Below, piece after piece: positions 35,670 through 44,164 of a DNA stretch of 64,000 nucleotides. A model generated the notes under the pieces. It was given only the letters and a program-made list of their open reading frames with translations. It had not been told where the DNA came from and made no database searches. Numbering within the stretch: position 1 is the first letter of the stretch; every line of letters begins with the position of its first letter. The stretch is from Streptomyces tendae (lineage in GTDB: Bacteria > Actinomycetota > Actinomycetes > Streptomycetales > Streptomycetaceae). Made by a program: the position numbers and the translations under genes. The DNA is taken from NCBI RefSeq assembly GCF_008632955.1, contig NZ_CP043959.1:1922001-1986000 (forward strand), in the 5' to 3' direction.

Positions 35670-36752
35670 TTGAAGCACCGACGCATACCCAGGCGCCGTG
35701 CCGTCATGGCGGGTGCGGGCATCGCCGCACTGGCCGCGGGCGCGGTCACCTTCCAGACTGCGAACGCCAGCGAGGTCCCGGCCGGCGCCGCGCCCCGCAC
35801 CCTCTCGGTCCAGGCGGCCGGAAATCTCGCCTCGACGCTGCTCCAGGACCTGGGCACCGACGCGGCGGGAACGTACTACGACGCGAAGACCAAGAGCCTC
35901 GTGGTGAACGTGCTCGACGAGACCGCGGCCGAGGCCGTCACGTCGGCCGGGGCGCAGGCGAGAGTCGTGGCGAACTCCCTCGCCGATCTCAGGAGCGCGC
36001 GCACCACCCTCCAGCAGGACGCCACGATCCCGGGCACCTCCTGGGTGACCGACCCGGTCTCCAACAGGGTCGTCGTCACGGCGGACCGCACGGTCTCCGA
36101 GGCCGAGTGGGCCAAGCTCACCCAGGTCGTCGAGGGGCTCGGCGCCAAGGCCGAACTCAAGCGCACCAAGGGCGAGTACAAGCCCTTCGTCGCGGGCGGC
36201 GACGCCATCACCGGCAACGGCGGGCGCTGCTCGCTCGGCTTCAACGTGACCAAGGGCGGCGAGCCGCACTTCCTCACCGCGGGCCACTGCACCGAGGGCA
36301 TCTCGACGTGGTCGGACTCCTCGGGCAACGTGATCGGTGAGAACGCCGCGTCCAGCTTCCCGGGCGACGACTACGGCCTGGTCAAGTACACGGCCGACGT
36401 GGCCCACCCGAGCGAGGTGAACCTCTACGACGGCTCCTCGCAGTCCATCAGCGGCGCCGCCGAGGCCACCGTCGGCATGCAGGTGACCCGCAGCGGCTCC
36501 ACCACCCAGGTGCACTCCGGCACGGTCACCGGCCTGGACGCCACGGTGAACTACGGCAACGGCGACATCGTCAACGGTCTGATCCAGACCGACGTCTGCG
36601 CCGAGCCCGGCGACAGCGGCGGCTCGCTCTTCTCGGGCAGCAGCGCGGTCGGCCTCACCTCCGGCGGCAGCGGCGACTGCTCCTCGGGCGGCGAGACCTT
36701 CTTCCAGCCCGTGACGGAGGCCCTGTCGGCCACCGGTACGCAGATCGGCTGA
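35670..36752 (+). CDS. Streptogrisin-family secreted serine protease with longer propeptide
   Basis: The 360-residue product has a twin-arginine-like start ([20 protein letters not shown]), a propeptide of about 130 residues ([40 protein letters not shown]) that is longer than in the neighbour, and a mature domain with FLTAGHC, GDDYG and [11 protein letters not shown]. The long propeptide resembles that of streptogrisin D-like enzymes. It is a paralogue of the preceding gene; the mature domains align throughout but the prodomains differ. TTG 35670 is preceded by GGAGG at seven bases. The N-terminal arginines could direct Tat export, which would be notable for this family. Confidence 0.93.
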   Translation: MKHRRIPRRRAVMAGAGIAALAAGAVTFQTANASEVPAGAAPRTLSVQAAGNLASTLLQDLGTDAAGTYYDAKTKSLVVNVLDETAAEAVTSAGAQARVVANSLADLRSARTTLQQDATIPGTSWVTDPVSNRVVVTADRTVSEAEWAKLTQVVEGLGAKAELKRTKGEYKPFVAGGDAITGNGGRCSLGFNVTKGGEPHFLTAGHCTEGISTWSDSSGNVIGENAASSFPGDDYGLVKYTADVAHPSEVNLYDGSSQSISGAAEATVGMQVTRSGSTTQVHSGTVTGLDATVNYGNGDIVNGLIQTDVCAEPGDSGGSLFSGSSAVGLTSGGSGDCSSGGETFFQPVTEALSATGTQIG

Positions 36753-36769
36753 GCACCGGGTTCTCCCGC

Positions 36770-36803
36770 GAAGTCCCGCTCCGTGCGTCAGGGGCGGGAC
36801 TTC
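36770..36803 (+). terminator. Second streptogrisin terminator
   Basis: 13-bp stem (one G:T pair) GAAGTCCCGCTCC / GGGGCGGGACTTC with an 8-nt loop, between converging genes. Confidence 0.75.
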
Positions 36804-36834
36804 CGCGTGCCGGTGCCGGGCTCTCCGCTCCGGA

Positions 36835-37872
36835 TCAGGCGGGGCGCCGTTCCCGGCGGGGCAGCGCCGTCAGCAGCGTGACCACGCTGCCGGCGAGGGC
36901 CCAGGCCGACAGCACCAGCAGGGGACCGGTCACGGCGTTGCCGTTGAAGTACGCGATCGAACGGGCCGTCCAGGTGCCGGCACCCGGGGGGAGCGCCGGG
37001 CCGATCGCCGCCCAGAAAGGCGGCAGCATCGGGGCGGGGAAGGCGCCGCCCGCGCTCGGGTTGCCGGCGATCACCACGAGCAGGATCGCCAGTCCGATGC
37101 CCACGATGTCGAAGAGTCCCTCCAGCGCGAGGGTCGCCACGCCGACGCCGAAGGTGGTCAGGGCACCCAGACCCCACAGGGCGGCCACGCTCCCGGGGAG
37201 CGCGCCGAGGATCGGCCCCACGATCACCGCGCCCCCCAGGCCCCCGAGGACGCCGGTCAGGGCCATGGCGCCGATCCGGATCACCGCGCGGCGCGGATTG
37301 GCCGGCTTGGCCCCCGCACTGATCGCCAGGATCGAAGCGCACAGATAGCCGCCCACGCACCAGCCCACCACCAGGTAGAAGGACGTCAGGCCGTCGAAGT
37401 CGTCCGGGGAGGCAGGAGCCACGTCGACGGTGCGCACCGTGCGCCGCTCGGCGTGTTCCACTTCGCGCAGGAGGCTGTTCAGGGAGTTGGAGAGGGCGCT
37501 GCCGGCACCGGAGGCGACGAGCAGCGTGTCCTCGGTGCCGCGGGGGTCCACGATCAGCGCGCCGTCGGCCTCGCGGTTCAGGATCTGCTGCCGCGCGGTC
37601 GCCTCGTCCTTCACCGTCCGCGGGTCCAGCGGGGAGCCGGGCAGCTGCTTCAGCGTGGTCACCGTCCGCTCGGCGGCGGGGGGCGGTGCGACGACCCCGA
37701 AGGCCGCGTCGCGCAGTTTCGGATGGTGCAGCGCTCCGACGTAGGAGGCGATGAACAGCAGCATGAGCGCGATCACGCCGAGCACGAGCAGGGCGGCCCG
37801 GGGGGTGACGGCGTCGTGCACCTCGCCGAGGAACGAGCGCGGGCGGGTCCCGAGGCCGGTGCTCTGTGTCAT
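36835..37872 (-). CDS. ABC-2-type / YhgE-Pip-like membrane protein
   Basis: The 345-residue protein has one N-terminal membrane helix (AALLVLGVIALMLLFIASYV), an extracytoplasmic domain of about 130 residues (ERTVTTLKQLPGSPLDPRTV, ADGALIVDPRGTEDTLLVAS), then about five helices. This is the layout of YhgE/Pip and DUF3533-type proteins related to ABC-2 permeases. No ATPase is adjacent, so a transport role is not established. ATG 37872 follows GTGGGGAC. It is divergent from dnaE2. Confidence 0.72.
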   Translation of the reverse strand: MTQSTGLGTRPRSFLGEVHDAVTPRAALLVLGVIALMLLFIASYVGALHHPKLRDAAFGVVAPPPAAERTVTTLKQLPGSPLDPRTVKDEATARQQILNREADGALIVDPRGTEDTLLVASGAGSALSNSLNSLLREVEHAERRTVRTVDVAPASPDDFDGLTSFYLVVGWCVGGYLCASILAISAGAKPANPRRAVIRIGAMALTGVLGGLGGAVIVGPILGALPGSVAALWGLGALTTFGVGVATLALEGLFDIVGIGLAILLVVIAGNPSAGGAFPAPMLPPFWAAIGPALPPGAGTWTARSIAYFNGNAVTGPLLVLSAWALAGSVVTLLTALPRRERRPA

Positions 37873-37977
37873 GTCCCCACGGTCCGGGGGAGCAGGTGTT
37901 TGCGCAGGTGGGAAGGGGCCGAACGGATGTCGCACACTCATTCGAAAATTGGTCTATGGTGGGGGTGAGGTGACTGG

Positions 37978-37989
37978 GAACAGTTGTTC
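37978..37989 (+). promoter_or_regulatory. LexA (SOS) box upstream of dnaE2
   Basis: GAAC-AGTT-GTTC followed by GA matches the Gram-positive LexA half-sites GAAC/GTTC with a 4-base spacer. It lies about 37 bases before the dnaE2 start and just downstream of a possible -10 (TATGGT, 37955-37960), well placed to block transcription. Confidence 0.85.
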
Positions 37990-38025
37990 GATAGGCGGTC
38001 GGGACTCAGAGTGCGGGAGGTGCGT

Positions 38026-41000
38026 GTGCCGGGTTTCACGCATCTGCACACCGTCTCCGGGTTCTCCCTGCGCTACGGCGCCTCGCACCCGGAGCGGCTG
38101 GCCGAGCGGGCCTCGGAGCGGGGCATGGACGCCCTCGCCCTCACCGACCGCGACACCCTCGCCGGGTCCGTCCGCTTCGCCAAGGCCTGCGCGAAGGCGG
38201 GCGTCCGTCCGCTGTTCGGCGCGGAGCTGGCGGTGACCGCCCCGGCGGCCGCCCCCGCCTCCGGGGACGTCTCCGTCCGGCGAGACCGGCGCCGCACCCC
38301 GGTGCGCGGCGGTGCCTTCATCGACGAGTCGACACCGCGCGTCACCTTCCTCGCCCGGGACGGCGCCCGCGGCTGGGCCGACCTGTGCCGCCTGGTCTCC
38401 GCCGCCCACACGGCGGACGGCCTCCCGCGGCTGTCGTGGGAGGACAACCACGCCGACGGCCTGACCGTCCTGCTCGGCCCCGACTCCGACGTCGGCCGTG
38501 CCCTCGCCGCCGGCCGCCCCGACCGCGCCGCCCGGCTGCTCGCCCCCTGGCGGGAGGTGTACGGCGACGCCCTGCGCCTGGAGGCCGTCTGGCACGGCCG
38601 TACCGGCACCGGGCCCGGCTCGCTGCGGCTGGCCGCCCGCACCCTGGGCTTCGCCGCCGAGCAGCACGTACGGCCCGTGCTCAGCAACGCCGTCCGCTAT
38701 GCCGACCCCGGCCTCGGCCCGGTCGCCGACGTGCTGGACGCCGCCCGCCGGCTGGTCCCCGTCGACCCGGCCAAAGGGCTGGACCCGGGCGAGGCCTGGC
38801 TCAAGGACGAGGGCGCCATGCTGCGGGCCGCCGAGCGGATCGTCGAGGCCGCCGGCTTCCGGCGCGAGACCGCCCTGCGGTTGCTCGACCAGACGCAGGC
38901 GACGGCCGCCGCGTGCCTGGTCGACCCCGAGGACGACCTCGGCATGGGCAGCGTCCACTTCCCCGAGCCGCACCTGGTCGGCGCCGGCCGCCGCACCGCC
39001 CAACGGGCGCTGGCCTCCCGTGCGACGGCGGGCATGGTGCTGCGCGGTTACGACGGCCGCCGGGAGTACTGGGAGCGGATGCACCGGGAGCTGGACATCA
39101 TCGCCCACCACGGCTTCGCCTCCTACTTCCTCACCGTCTCCCAGGTCGTCGACGACGTACGGGACATGGGGATCCGGGTCGCCGCGCGGGGCTCCGGCGC
39201 CGGCTCCCTGGTCAACCACCTGCTCGGCATCGCGCACGCCGACCCGGTCGAGCACGGGCTGCTGATGGAGCGCTTCCTGTCCAAGGAACGGGTGGTGCTG
39301 CCGGACATCGACATCGACGTGGAGTCGGCGCGGCGGCTGGAGGTCTACCGCGCGATCATCGGCCGGTTCGGCACCGAGCGGGTCGCCACGGTCGCCATGC
39401 CGGAGACCTACCGGGTGCGCCACGCCATCCGGGACGTCGGCGCCGCGCTGTCCATGGACCCGGCCGAGATCGACCGGGTGGCCAAGTCCTTCCCGCACAT
39501 CCGGGCCCGGGACGCCCGCGCGGCGCTCGAGGAACTGCCCGAACTGAGGCAGCTGGCGGGGGAGAAGGAGAAGTACGGCAGGCTGTGGGAGCTGGTCGAG
39601 GCCCTCGACGCGCTCCCGCGCGGCATCGCCATGCACCCGTGCGGGGTGCTGCTGTCGGACGCCTCCCTGCTGTCCCGCACGCCGGTCATGCCGACCAGCG
39701 GCGAGGGCTTCCCGATGGCGCAGTTCGACAAGGACGACGTGGAGGACCTCGGGCTGCTCAAGCTGGACGTGCTGGGCGTGCGGATGCAGTCGGCGATGGC
39801 GCACGCGGTCACCGAGGTGGAGCGGGCGACGGGGGAGCGGATCGACCTGGACGCGGTGCCGCAGGGCGATCCGGCGACGTACGGGCTGATCCGGTCCACC
39901 GAGACGCTCGGCTGCTTCCAGATCGAGTCCCCCGGCCAGCGGGACCTGGTCGGGCGGCTCCAGCCGTCCACCTTCCACGACCTGGTCGTGGACATCTCCC
40001 TGTTCCGGCCCGGGCCGGTCGCCGCCGACATGGTGCGGCCGTTCATCGAGGCGCGGCACGGGCGGGCCCCGGTGCGCTACCCGCACCCGGACCTGGAGGA
40101 GGCGCTGAAGGGGACGTACGGGGTCGTGGTCTTCCACGAGCAGGTCATCGACATCGTCTCGGTGATGACCGGCTGCGGGCGCGGCGAGGCGGACCGGGTG
40201 CGGCGCGGGCTGTCCGACCCGGAGTCGCAGGGGCGCATCAAGGTGTGGTTCGCGCAGCACGCGGCGGCCCGCGGCTATGACACGGAAACGATTCAGCGCA
40301 CCTGGGAGATCGTCGAGGCCTTCGGCTCCTACGGCTTCTGCAAGGCGCACGCGGTCGCCTTCGCCGTGCCGACGTACCAGTCGGCGTGGCTGAAGGCGCA
40401 CCATCCGGCGGCCTTCTACGCCGGGCTGCTGACCCATGACCCCGGGATGTACCCCAAGCGGCTGCTGCTGGCGGACGCGCGGCGGCGGGGAGTGCCGGTG
40501 CTGCCGCTGGACGTGAACAAGTCGGGGGTCGCACACAGGATCGAACTGGTGTCTGATTCAGGGGAGGTGAAGGGGGTGGCGAAGGACGGGAAGCCGGTGT
40601 GGGGCCTGCGTCTGGCGCTCTCCGACGTACACGGCATCAGCGAGGCCGAGGCCGCCCGGATCGCCGAGGGACAGCCGTACGCCTCGCTGCTCGACTTCTG
40701 GGAGCGGGCCCGGCCCAGCCGCCCGCTCGCCGGGCGGCTCGCCCAGGTCGGCGCGCTGGACGCGTTCGGCGCCAACCGCCGCGACCTGCAACTGCACCTG
40801 ACCGAACTGCACCGCGGCGCCCGTGGCGGACGCGGCGACCAGCTCCCGCTGTCCGGCGGCCGGCGGACAGCCTCCGCCGGGCTGCCCGACCTCACCGAGC
40901 CGGAGAAGCTCAGTGCCGAACTCGGCGTGCTGTCCATGGACGCCTCCCGCCATCTGATGGACGACCACGGCACCTTCCTCAAGGAGCTCGGCGTGGTCTC

Positions 41001-41577
41001 CGCACGGCGGCTGCGCGAGATGCGGCACGGAGAGACGGTGCTGGTCGCGGGCGCCAAGGCGGCCACCCAGACCCCGCCCGTCCGCTCCGGGCGGCGGGTC
41101 ATCTTCTCCACCCTGGACGACGGCACGGGCCTGGTCGACCTCGCCTTCTTCGACGACTCGCACGACACCTGCGCCCACACCGTCTTCCACTCCTGGCTGC
41201 TGCTGGTGCGCGGGGTGGTGCAGCGGCGCGGCCCACGCAGCTTCAGCGTGGTCGGCTCCGCCGCCTGGAACCTCGCCGACCTGCTGGAGATCCGGCGGGA
41301 GGAGGGACTGGAAGGGGTCGCCGCGCGGCTCGCCGCCCCGGGCGGCGACGGCTCCGGGGCCGCCGACGACGAGGGCGCCCCGGCCCGCAGGCGGCTGGCC
41401 GGTTCGGACGGGCTGCCCGCGCCGGCCGGTTCGGCGGCCCGGGACCCGATGGAGGAGCGGACGATCCGCATGCCCACGGGGTACGAGATGCACCCCTGGG
41501 CCGATCTGCGCCCCGCGGGCGAAGGGCCCGCGGTGGGAAGGAAGTTGTGGCACCAGAGTCCGGGGAGTGCGGGATGA
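38026..41577 (+). CDS. dnaE2: Error-prone DNA polymerase III alpha subunit DnaE2
   Basis: DnaE2 carries out damage-induced mutagenic synthesis. The 1183-residue protein begins with a PHP domain (FTHLHTVSGFSLRYGASHPE), and the C-family polymerase core has the catalytic aspartates in LPDIDIDVESAR (near 426) and GLLKLDVLGVRM. It continues with the helix-hairpin-helix region and ends with an OB fold (SGRRVIFSTLDDGTGLVDLA) characteristic of DnaE2. GYEMHPWADLRP near the end is a DnaE2 C-terminal signature. GTG 38026 follows GGGAGG by five bases. The stop overlaps the next ATG by one codon, coupling it to an ImuB-like protein, and a LexA box precedes it. Confidence 0.95.
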   Translation: MPGFTHLHTVSGFSLRYGASHPERLAERASERGMDALALTDRDTLAGSVRFAKACAKAGVRPLFGAELAVTAPAAAPASGDVSVRRDRRRTPVRGGAFIDESTPRVTFLARDGARGWADLCRLVSAAHTADGLPRLSWEDNHADGLTVLLGPDSDVGRALAAGRPDRAARLLAPWREVYGDALRLEAVWHGRTGTGPGSLRLAARTLGFAAEQHVRPVLSNAVRYADPGLGPVADVLDAARRLVPVDPAKGLDPGEAWLKDEGAMLRAAERIVEAAGFRRETALRLLDQTQATAAACLVDPEDDLGMGSVHFPEPHLVGAGRRTAQRALASRATAGMVLRGYDGRREYWERMHRELDIIAHHGFASYFLTVSQVVDDVRDMGIRVAARGSGAGSLVNHLLGIAHADPVEHGLLMERFLSKERVVLPDIDIDVESARRLEVYRAIIGRFGTERVATVAMPETYRVRHAIRDVGAALSMDPAEIDRVAKSFPHIRARDARAALEELPELRQLAGEKEKYGRLWELVEALDALPRGIAMHPCGVLLSDASLLSRTPVMPTSGEGFPMAQFDKDDVEDLGLLKLDVLGVRMQSAMAHAVTEVERATGERIDLDAVPQGDPATYGLIRSTETLGCFQIESPGQRDLVGRLQPSTFHDLVVDISLFRPGPVAADMVRPFIEARHGRAPVRYPHPDLEEALKGTYGVVVFHEQVIDIVSVMTGCGRGEADRVRRGLSDPESQGRIKVWFAQHAAARGYDTETIQRTWEIVEAFGSYGFCKAHAVAFAVPTYQSAWLKAHHPAAFYAGLLTHDPGMYPKRLLLADARRRGVPVLPLDVNKSGVAHRIELVSDSGEVKGVAKDGKPVWGLRLALSDVHGISEAEAARIAEGQPYASLLDFWERARPSRPLAGRLAQVGALDAFGANRRDLQLHLTELHRGARGGRGDQLPLSGGRRTASAGLPDLTEPEKLSAELGVLSMDASRHLMDDHGTFLKELGVVSARRLREMRHGETVLVAGAKAATQTPPVRSGRRVIFSTLDDGTGLVDLAFFDDSHDTCAHTVFHSWLLLVRGVVQRRGPRSFSVVGSAAWNLADLLEIRREEGLEGVAARLAAPGGDGSGAADDEGAPARRRLAGSDGLPAPAGSAARDPMEERTIRMPTGYEMHPWADLRPAGEGPAVGRKLWHQSPGSAG

Positions 41578-42542
41578 CCATTCTCTGCGTACGTTTCCAG
41601 CTGCCGCCGATGTACGAGGCGGCCCTGCCGGGGCTGCTCGGCCTGCTGGAGGAGTTCACCCCCGTCGTGCAGGCCCTGCCTCCGGACGGCGCGCTGGCCG
41701 ATCTGCGCGGCGCCGAACGGTACTTCGGGCGTACCGCGGTGGAACTGGCCTCGGTGATCAGGGTGCGCGCCCTCGCCCTGCACGGCGTCGACTGCGTGAT
41801 CGGCGCCGGTCCCGGCCCCATGCTGGCCCGCATGGCGCTGCGGGAGGCCCGGCCGGGGCTGACCCGCGCGGTGGCCGAGGACGAGGTGCGGGAGTTCCTC
41901 GCCGGGCAGCCCGTCGTGGCGCTGCCCGGCGTCGGCACCAGGACCGCCCGTACCCTGTGCGAGTACGGCCTGGACAGCCTGGGCCGGGTCGCCGCCGCCC
42001 CGCTGTCCACGCTCCAGCGGCTGGTGGGCGCCCGCGCCGGACGCGAGCTGCACGAGAAGGCGAACGGCGTCGACCGCGGCCGGGTCGTGCCCGACGCCGT
42101 CTCCCGGTCACTGGCCACCGAACGCCCCTTCACCCGCGACGAACTGGACCCCGGACGGCACCGCCGCGCCCTGCTCTCGGCCGCCGAGGAACTGGGCGCC
42201 CGGCTGCGCGCGCTGGACCAGGTCTGCCGCGGCCTCACCCTCACCGTCCGCTACGCCGACCGGTCGGCGACCACCCGCACCCGCACGCTCCCCGAGCCGA
42301 CCGCGCACTCGCCCGCGCTCACCAGGGCGGCGTACGGCCTGTACGAGGCGCTCGGTCTGCAACGTGCCCGGGTGCGCGCGGTGGTGTTGCGCGCGGAGGG
42401 CCTCGACCCCGCCGAACAGGCCTCCCACCAGCTCACCTTCGACCCGGTGGACGAGAAGGTGCGCAGGATCGAGGAGGTCGCGGACCGGGTCCGGGCGAAG
42501 TTCGGCCCCCACGCGGTGATCCCGGGCACGCTGGCCGCCTGA
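41574..42542 (+). CDS. Y-family polymerase-like protein lacking catalytic acidic residues (ImuB-like)
   Basis: The 322-residue product resembles DinB/ImuB proteins in its helix-hairpin-helix (GQPVVALPGVGTRTARTLCE) and little-finger regions. At the start, however, where polymerases have an aspartate-containing strand (DMDAFF-type), it reads MTILCVRFQLPPMYEAALPG, and the second motif (SxDE) is replaced by GALADLRGAERYFG. It is therefore predicted to be catalytically dead, like ImuB, which tethers DnaE2 to the sliding clamp. Overlap with dnaE2 (ATGA) supports this. No ImuA-prime gene is present. The clamp-binding motif could not be assigned with certainty. Confidence 0.85.
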   Translation: MTILCVRFQLPPMYEAALPGLLGLLEEFTPVVQALPPDGALADLRGAERYFGRTAVELASVIRVRALALHGVDCVIGAGPGPMLARMALREARPGLTRAVAEDEVREFLAGQPVVALPGVGTRTARTLCEYGLDSLGRVAAAPLSTLQRLVGARAGRELHEKANGVDRGRVVPDAVSRSLATERPFTRDELDPGRHRRALLSAAEELGARLRALDQVCRGLTLTVRYADRSATTRTRTLPEPTAHSPALTRAAYGLYEALGLQRARVRAVVLRAEGLDPAEQASHQLTFDPVDEKVRRIEEVADRVRAKFGPHAVIPGTLAA

Positions 42543-42555
42543 CCTGGGAGGCAGC

Positions 42556-42850
42556 TCAGTTGGCCCAGGCGGCGCGACGCGCGTGCCGTCGGCCTGCGTC
42601 GCCTCCAGCCCTTGGGAGGTGGTCACCCAGGAGACGGCGGCCTCGGCAGCCGGGTTCTCCACGGCGAGCGTCGCACCGGCGTCGACGATCACGGTGTCGC
42701 CGGCGGCGATCCGGTGCGGGGTGCCGTCGAGGGTGAGCAGTTCGCCCGCGAGCAGATGGAAGATCCCGTCGCCGGAGAGTTCTCCCGGCGCATCCGTGGC
42801 GGCGTGGTCGCGCGCGGGTTCGAGGGTCTGCGGAGCGCCGCCCTCGTCCC
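42556..42850 (-). pseudogene. Remnant of a cupin-domain protein, 5'-truncated and frameshifted
   Basis: Minus-strand translation gives LSGDGIFHLLAGELLTLDGT and PHRIAAGDTVIVDAGATLAV, then AAVSWVTTSQGLEA: a cupin beta-barrel half with its glycine-turn motifs. The natural ending PPWAN-stop is reached only by shifting frame near 42572, and there is no start codon or N-terminal half. It abuts the MarR remnant head to head at about 42850. Confidence 0.65.
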
Positions 42851-43038
42851 GTGGACGCGCGGGCGCGGCTGGTGGTGGTGACCGAGGCGGGGTGGACCTG
42901 CACCCGGGCGGCCGAGGAGGCGGCCGCGGAGGTGATGCGCGGGCCTGAAGCGAGGTGCTGGGGGAGGCGGAACTGCGCACTCTGCGCATGCAGTTGACGT
43001 GTGTCGCATCCGGCGGGGCGATTCGTCCCGCTTGGTGA
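42851..43038 (+). pseudogene. Remnant of a MarR-family regulator, 5'-truncated and frameshifted
   Basis: Frame 1 reads DARARLVVVTEAGWTCTRAA then EEAAAEVMRG, the wing and dimerisation helix of MarR proteins. The continuation EVLGEAELRTLRMQLTCVAS then GGAIRPAW-stop lies in another frame from 42952. The N-terminal half and DNA-recognition helices are absent. Together with the cupin remnant it looks like a divergent MarR/cupin pair whose shared promoter and 5' ends were deleted. Confidence 0.65.
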
Positions 43039-43149
43039 CGCACTATCAGGCGGTGGCGCGTGATCGTGCGGTGACGGGGAGAGTTTTTACCGGCCCGTAA
43101 CTTCCAGCTTTCCCTACTCGCCCGTAACTTGATGAGTGAACAGCATCCC

Positions 43150-43163
43150 GTGATCCGGATCAC
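43150..43163 (+). promoter_or_regulatory. Crp-like palindrome upstream of the secreted lipase
   Basis: GTGATCCGGATCAC is a perfect 14-bp palindrome with the GTGA-N6-TCAC pattern of Crp sites. It lies about 50 bases before the lipase start. Further upstream CCCGTAACTT occurs twice (43094 and 43121), 27 bases apart. Confidence 0.6.
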
Positions 43164-43211
43164 AGGGCGTAGGCCCCCACCCTTCCCCTTGAGCCGCAAG
43201 GAGATCACACG

Positions 43212-44075
43212 ATGCTGCACTGGAAGCGGGTGATCAGACCGCTGGCCGCGTTCCTGCTGGCCGCGGCCGCCGTCACCGTCCCCACCGCGGCGAGCGCACA
43301 GGCCGCCGCCGCGCCCAGCTCCGGCTGGAACGACTTCACATGCAAGCCCTCCGCCGCCCACCCCCGCCCGGTCGTCCTGGTCCACGGCACCTTCGGCAAC
43401 TCCGTCGACAACTGGCTGGGCCTCGCGCCCTATCTGAAGAACCGCGGCTACTGCGTCTTCTCCCTCGACTACGGCCAGCTCCCCGGCGTCCCCTTCTTCC
43501 ACGGCCTTGGCCCCGTCGAGAAGTCCGCCGGGCAGCTCGACGCCTACGTCGACCGGGTGCTCGCCGCGACCGGCGCCGCGAAGGCCGACATCGTGGGCCA
43601 CTCCCAGGGCGGCATGATGCCCCGCTACTACCTCAAGTTCCTCGGCGGCGCCGCCGAGGTGAACGCCCTCGTCGGTCTCGCGCCCAGCAACCACGGCACC
43701 ACCCTCGGCGGCCTCACCGCACTCCTGCCGTACTTCCCCGGCGCCGAGGACCTGCTGAGCGAGGCGACCCCCGCCCTCGCCGACCAGGTCGCCGGCTCCG
43801 CCTTCCTCACCAAGCTCAACGCCGGCGGCGACACCGTGCCCGGCGTCCGCTACACCGTCATCGCCACCAGGTACGACCAGGTCGTCACCCCGTACCGCAG
43901 TGCCTTCCTGACCGGACCGAACGTACGGAACGTGGTCCTGCAGGACCTCTGTCCGGTCGACCTGTCCGAGCACCTGGCGATCGGGCTGCTCGACCGGATC
44001 GCCTTCCACGAGGTGGCGAACGCCCTCGACCCGGCCCGCGCCAGACCCACCACCTGCGCGTCCGTCTTCAGCTGA
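43212..44075 (+). CDS. Secreted lipase / alpha-beta hydrolase (lipase class 2)
   Basis: The 287-residue product has a Sec signal peptide (basic start, core LAAFLLAAAAVTVPTAASAQ, cleavage near 30), the oxyanion motif VVLVHGTFGNSVDNW, nucleophile elbow GHSQGGMMPRYYLK with Ser near 131, and a late histidine in SEHLAIGLLDR. Cysteines in FTCKP, GYCVF, DLCPVD and TTCASV suggest disulfides. Related actinobacterial enzymes hydrolyse triacylglycerols or esters. ATG 43212 follows AAGGAG by eight bases. It is monocistronic with a strong terminator. Confidence 0.92.
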   Translation: MLHWKRVIRPLAAFLLAAAAVTVPTAASAQAAAAPSSGWNDFTCKPSAAHPRPVVLVHGTFGNSVDNWLGLAPYLKNRGYCVFSLDYGQLPGVPFFHGLGPVEKSAGQLDAYVDRVLAATGAAKADIVGHSQGGMMPRYYLKFLGGAAEVNALVGLAPSNHGTTLGGLTALLPYFPGAEDLLSEATPALADQVAGSAFLTKLNAGGDTVPGVRYTVIATRYDQVVTPYRSAFLTGPNVRNVVLQDLCPVDLSEHLAIGLLDRIAFHEVANALDPARARPTTCASVFS

Positions 44076-44113
44076 CACGTGTCAGCGGACTCCCGGGCGG
44101 CCGTCCGGGAAAA

Positions 44114-44160
44114 GCGGCGGGTCCCTGTCCGGCCTGAGCCGCCGGACAGGGACCCGCCGC
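44114..44160 (+). terminator. Bidirectional terminator, lipase / LPMO
   Basis: Perfect 20-bp stem 44114-44133 / 44141-44160 with a 7-nt loop between converging genes; the longest hairpin in the window. Confidence 0.92.
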
Positions 44161-44164
44161 CGGT

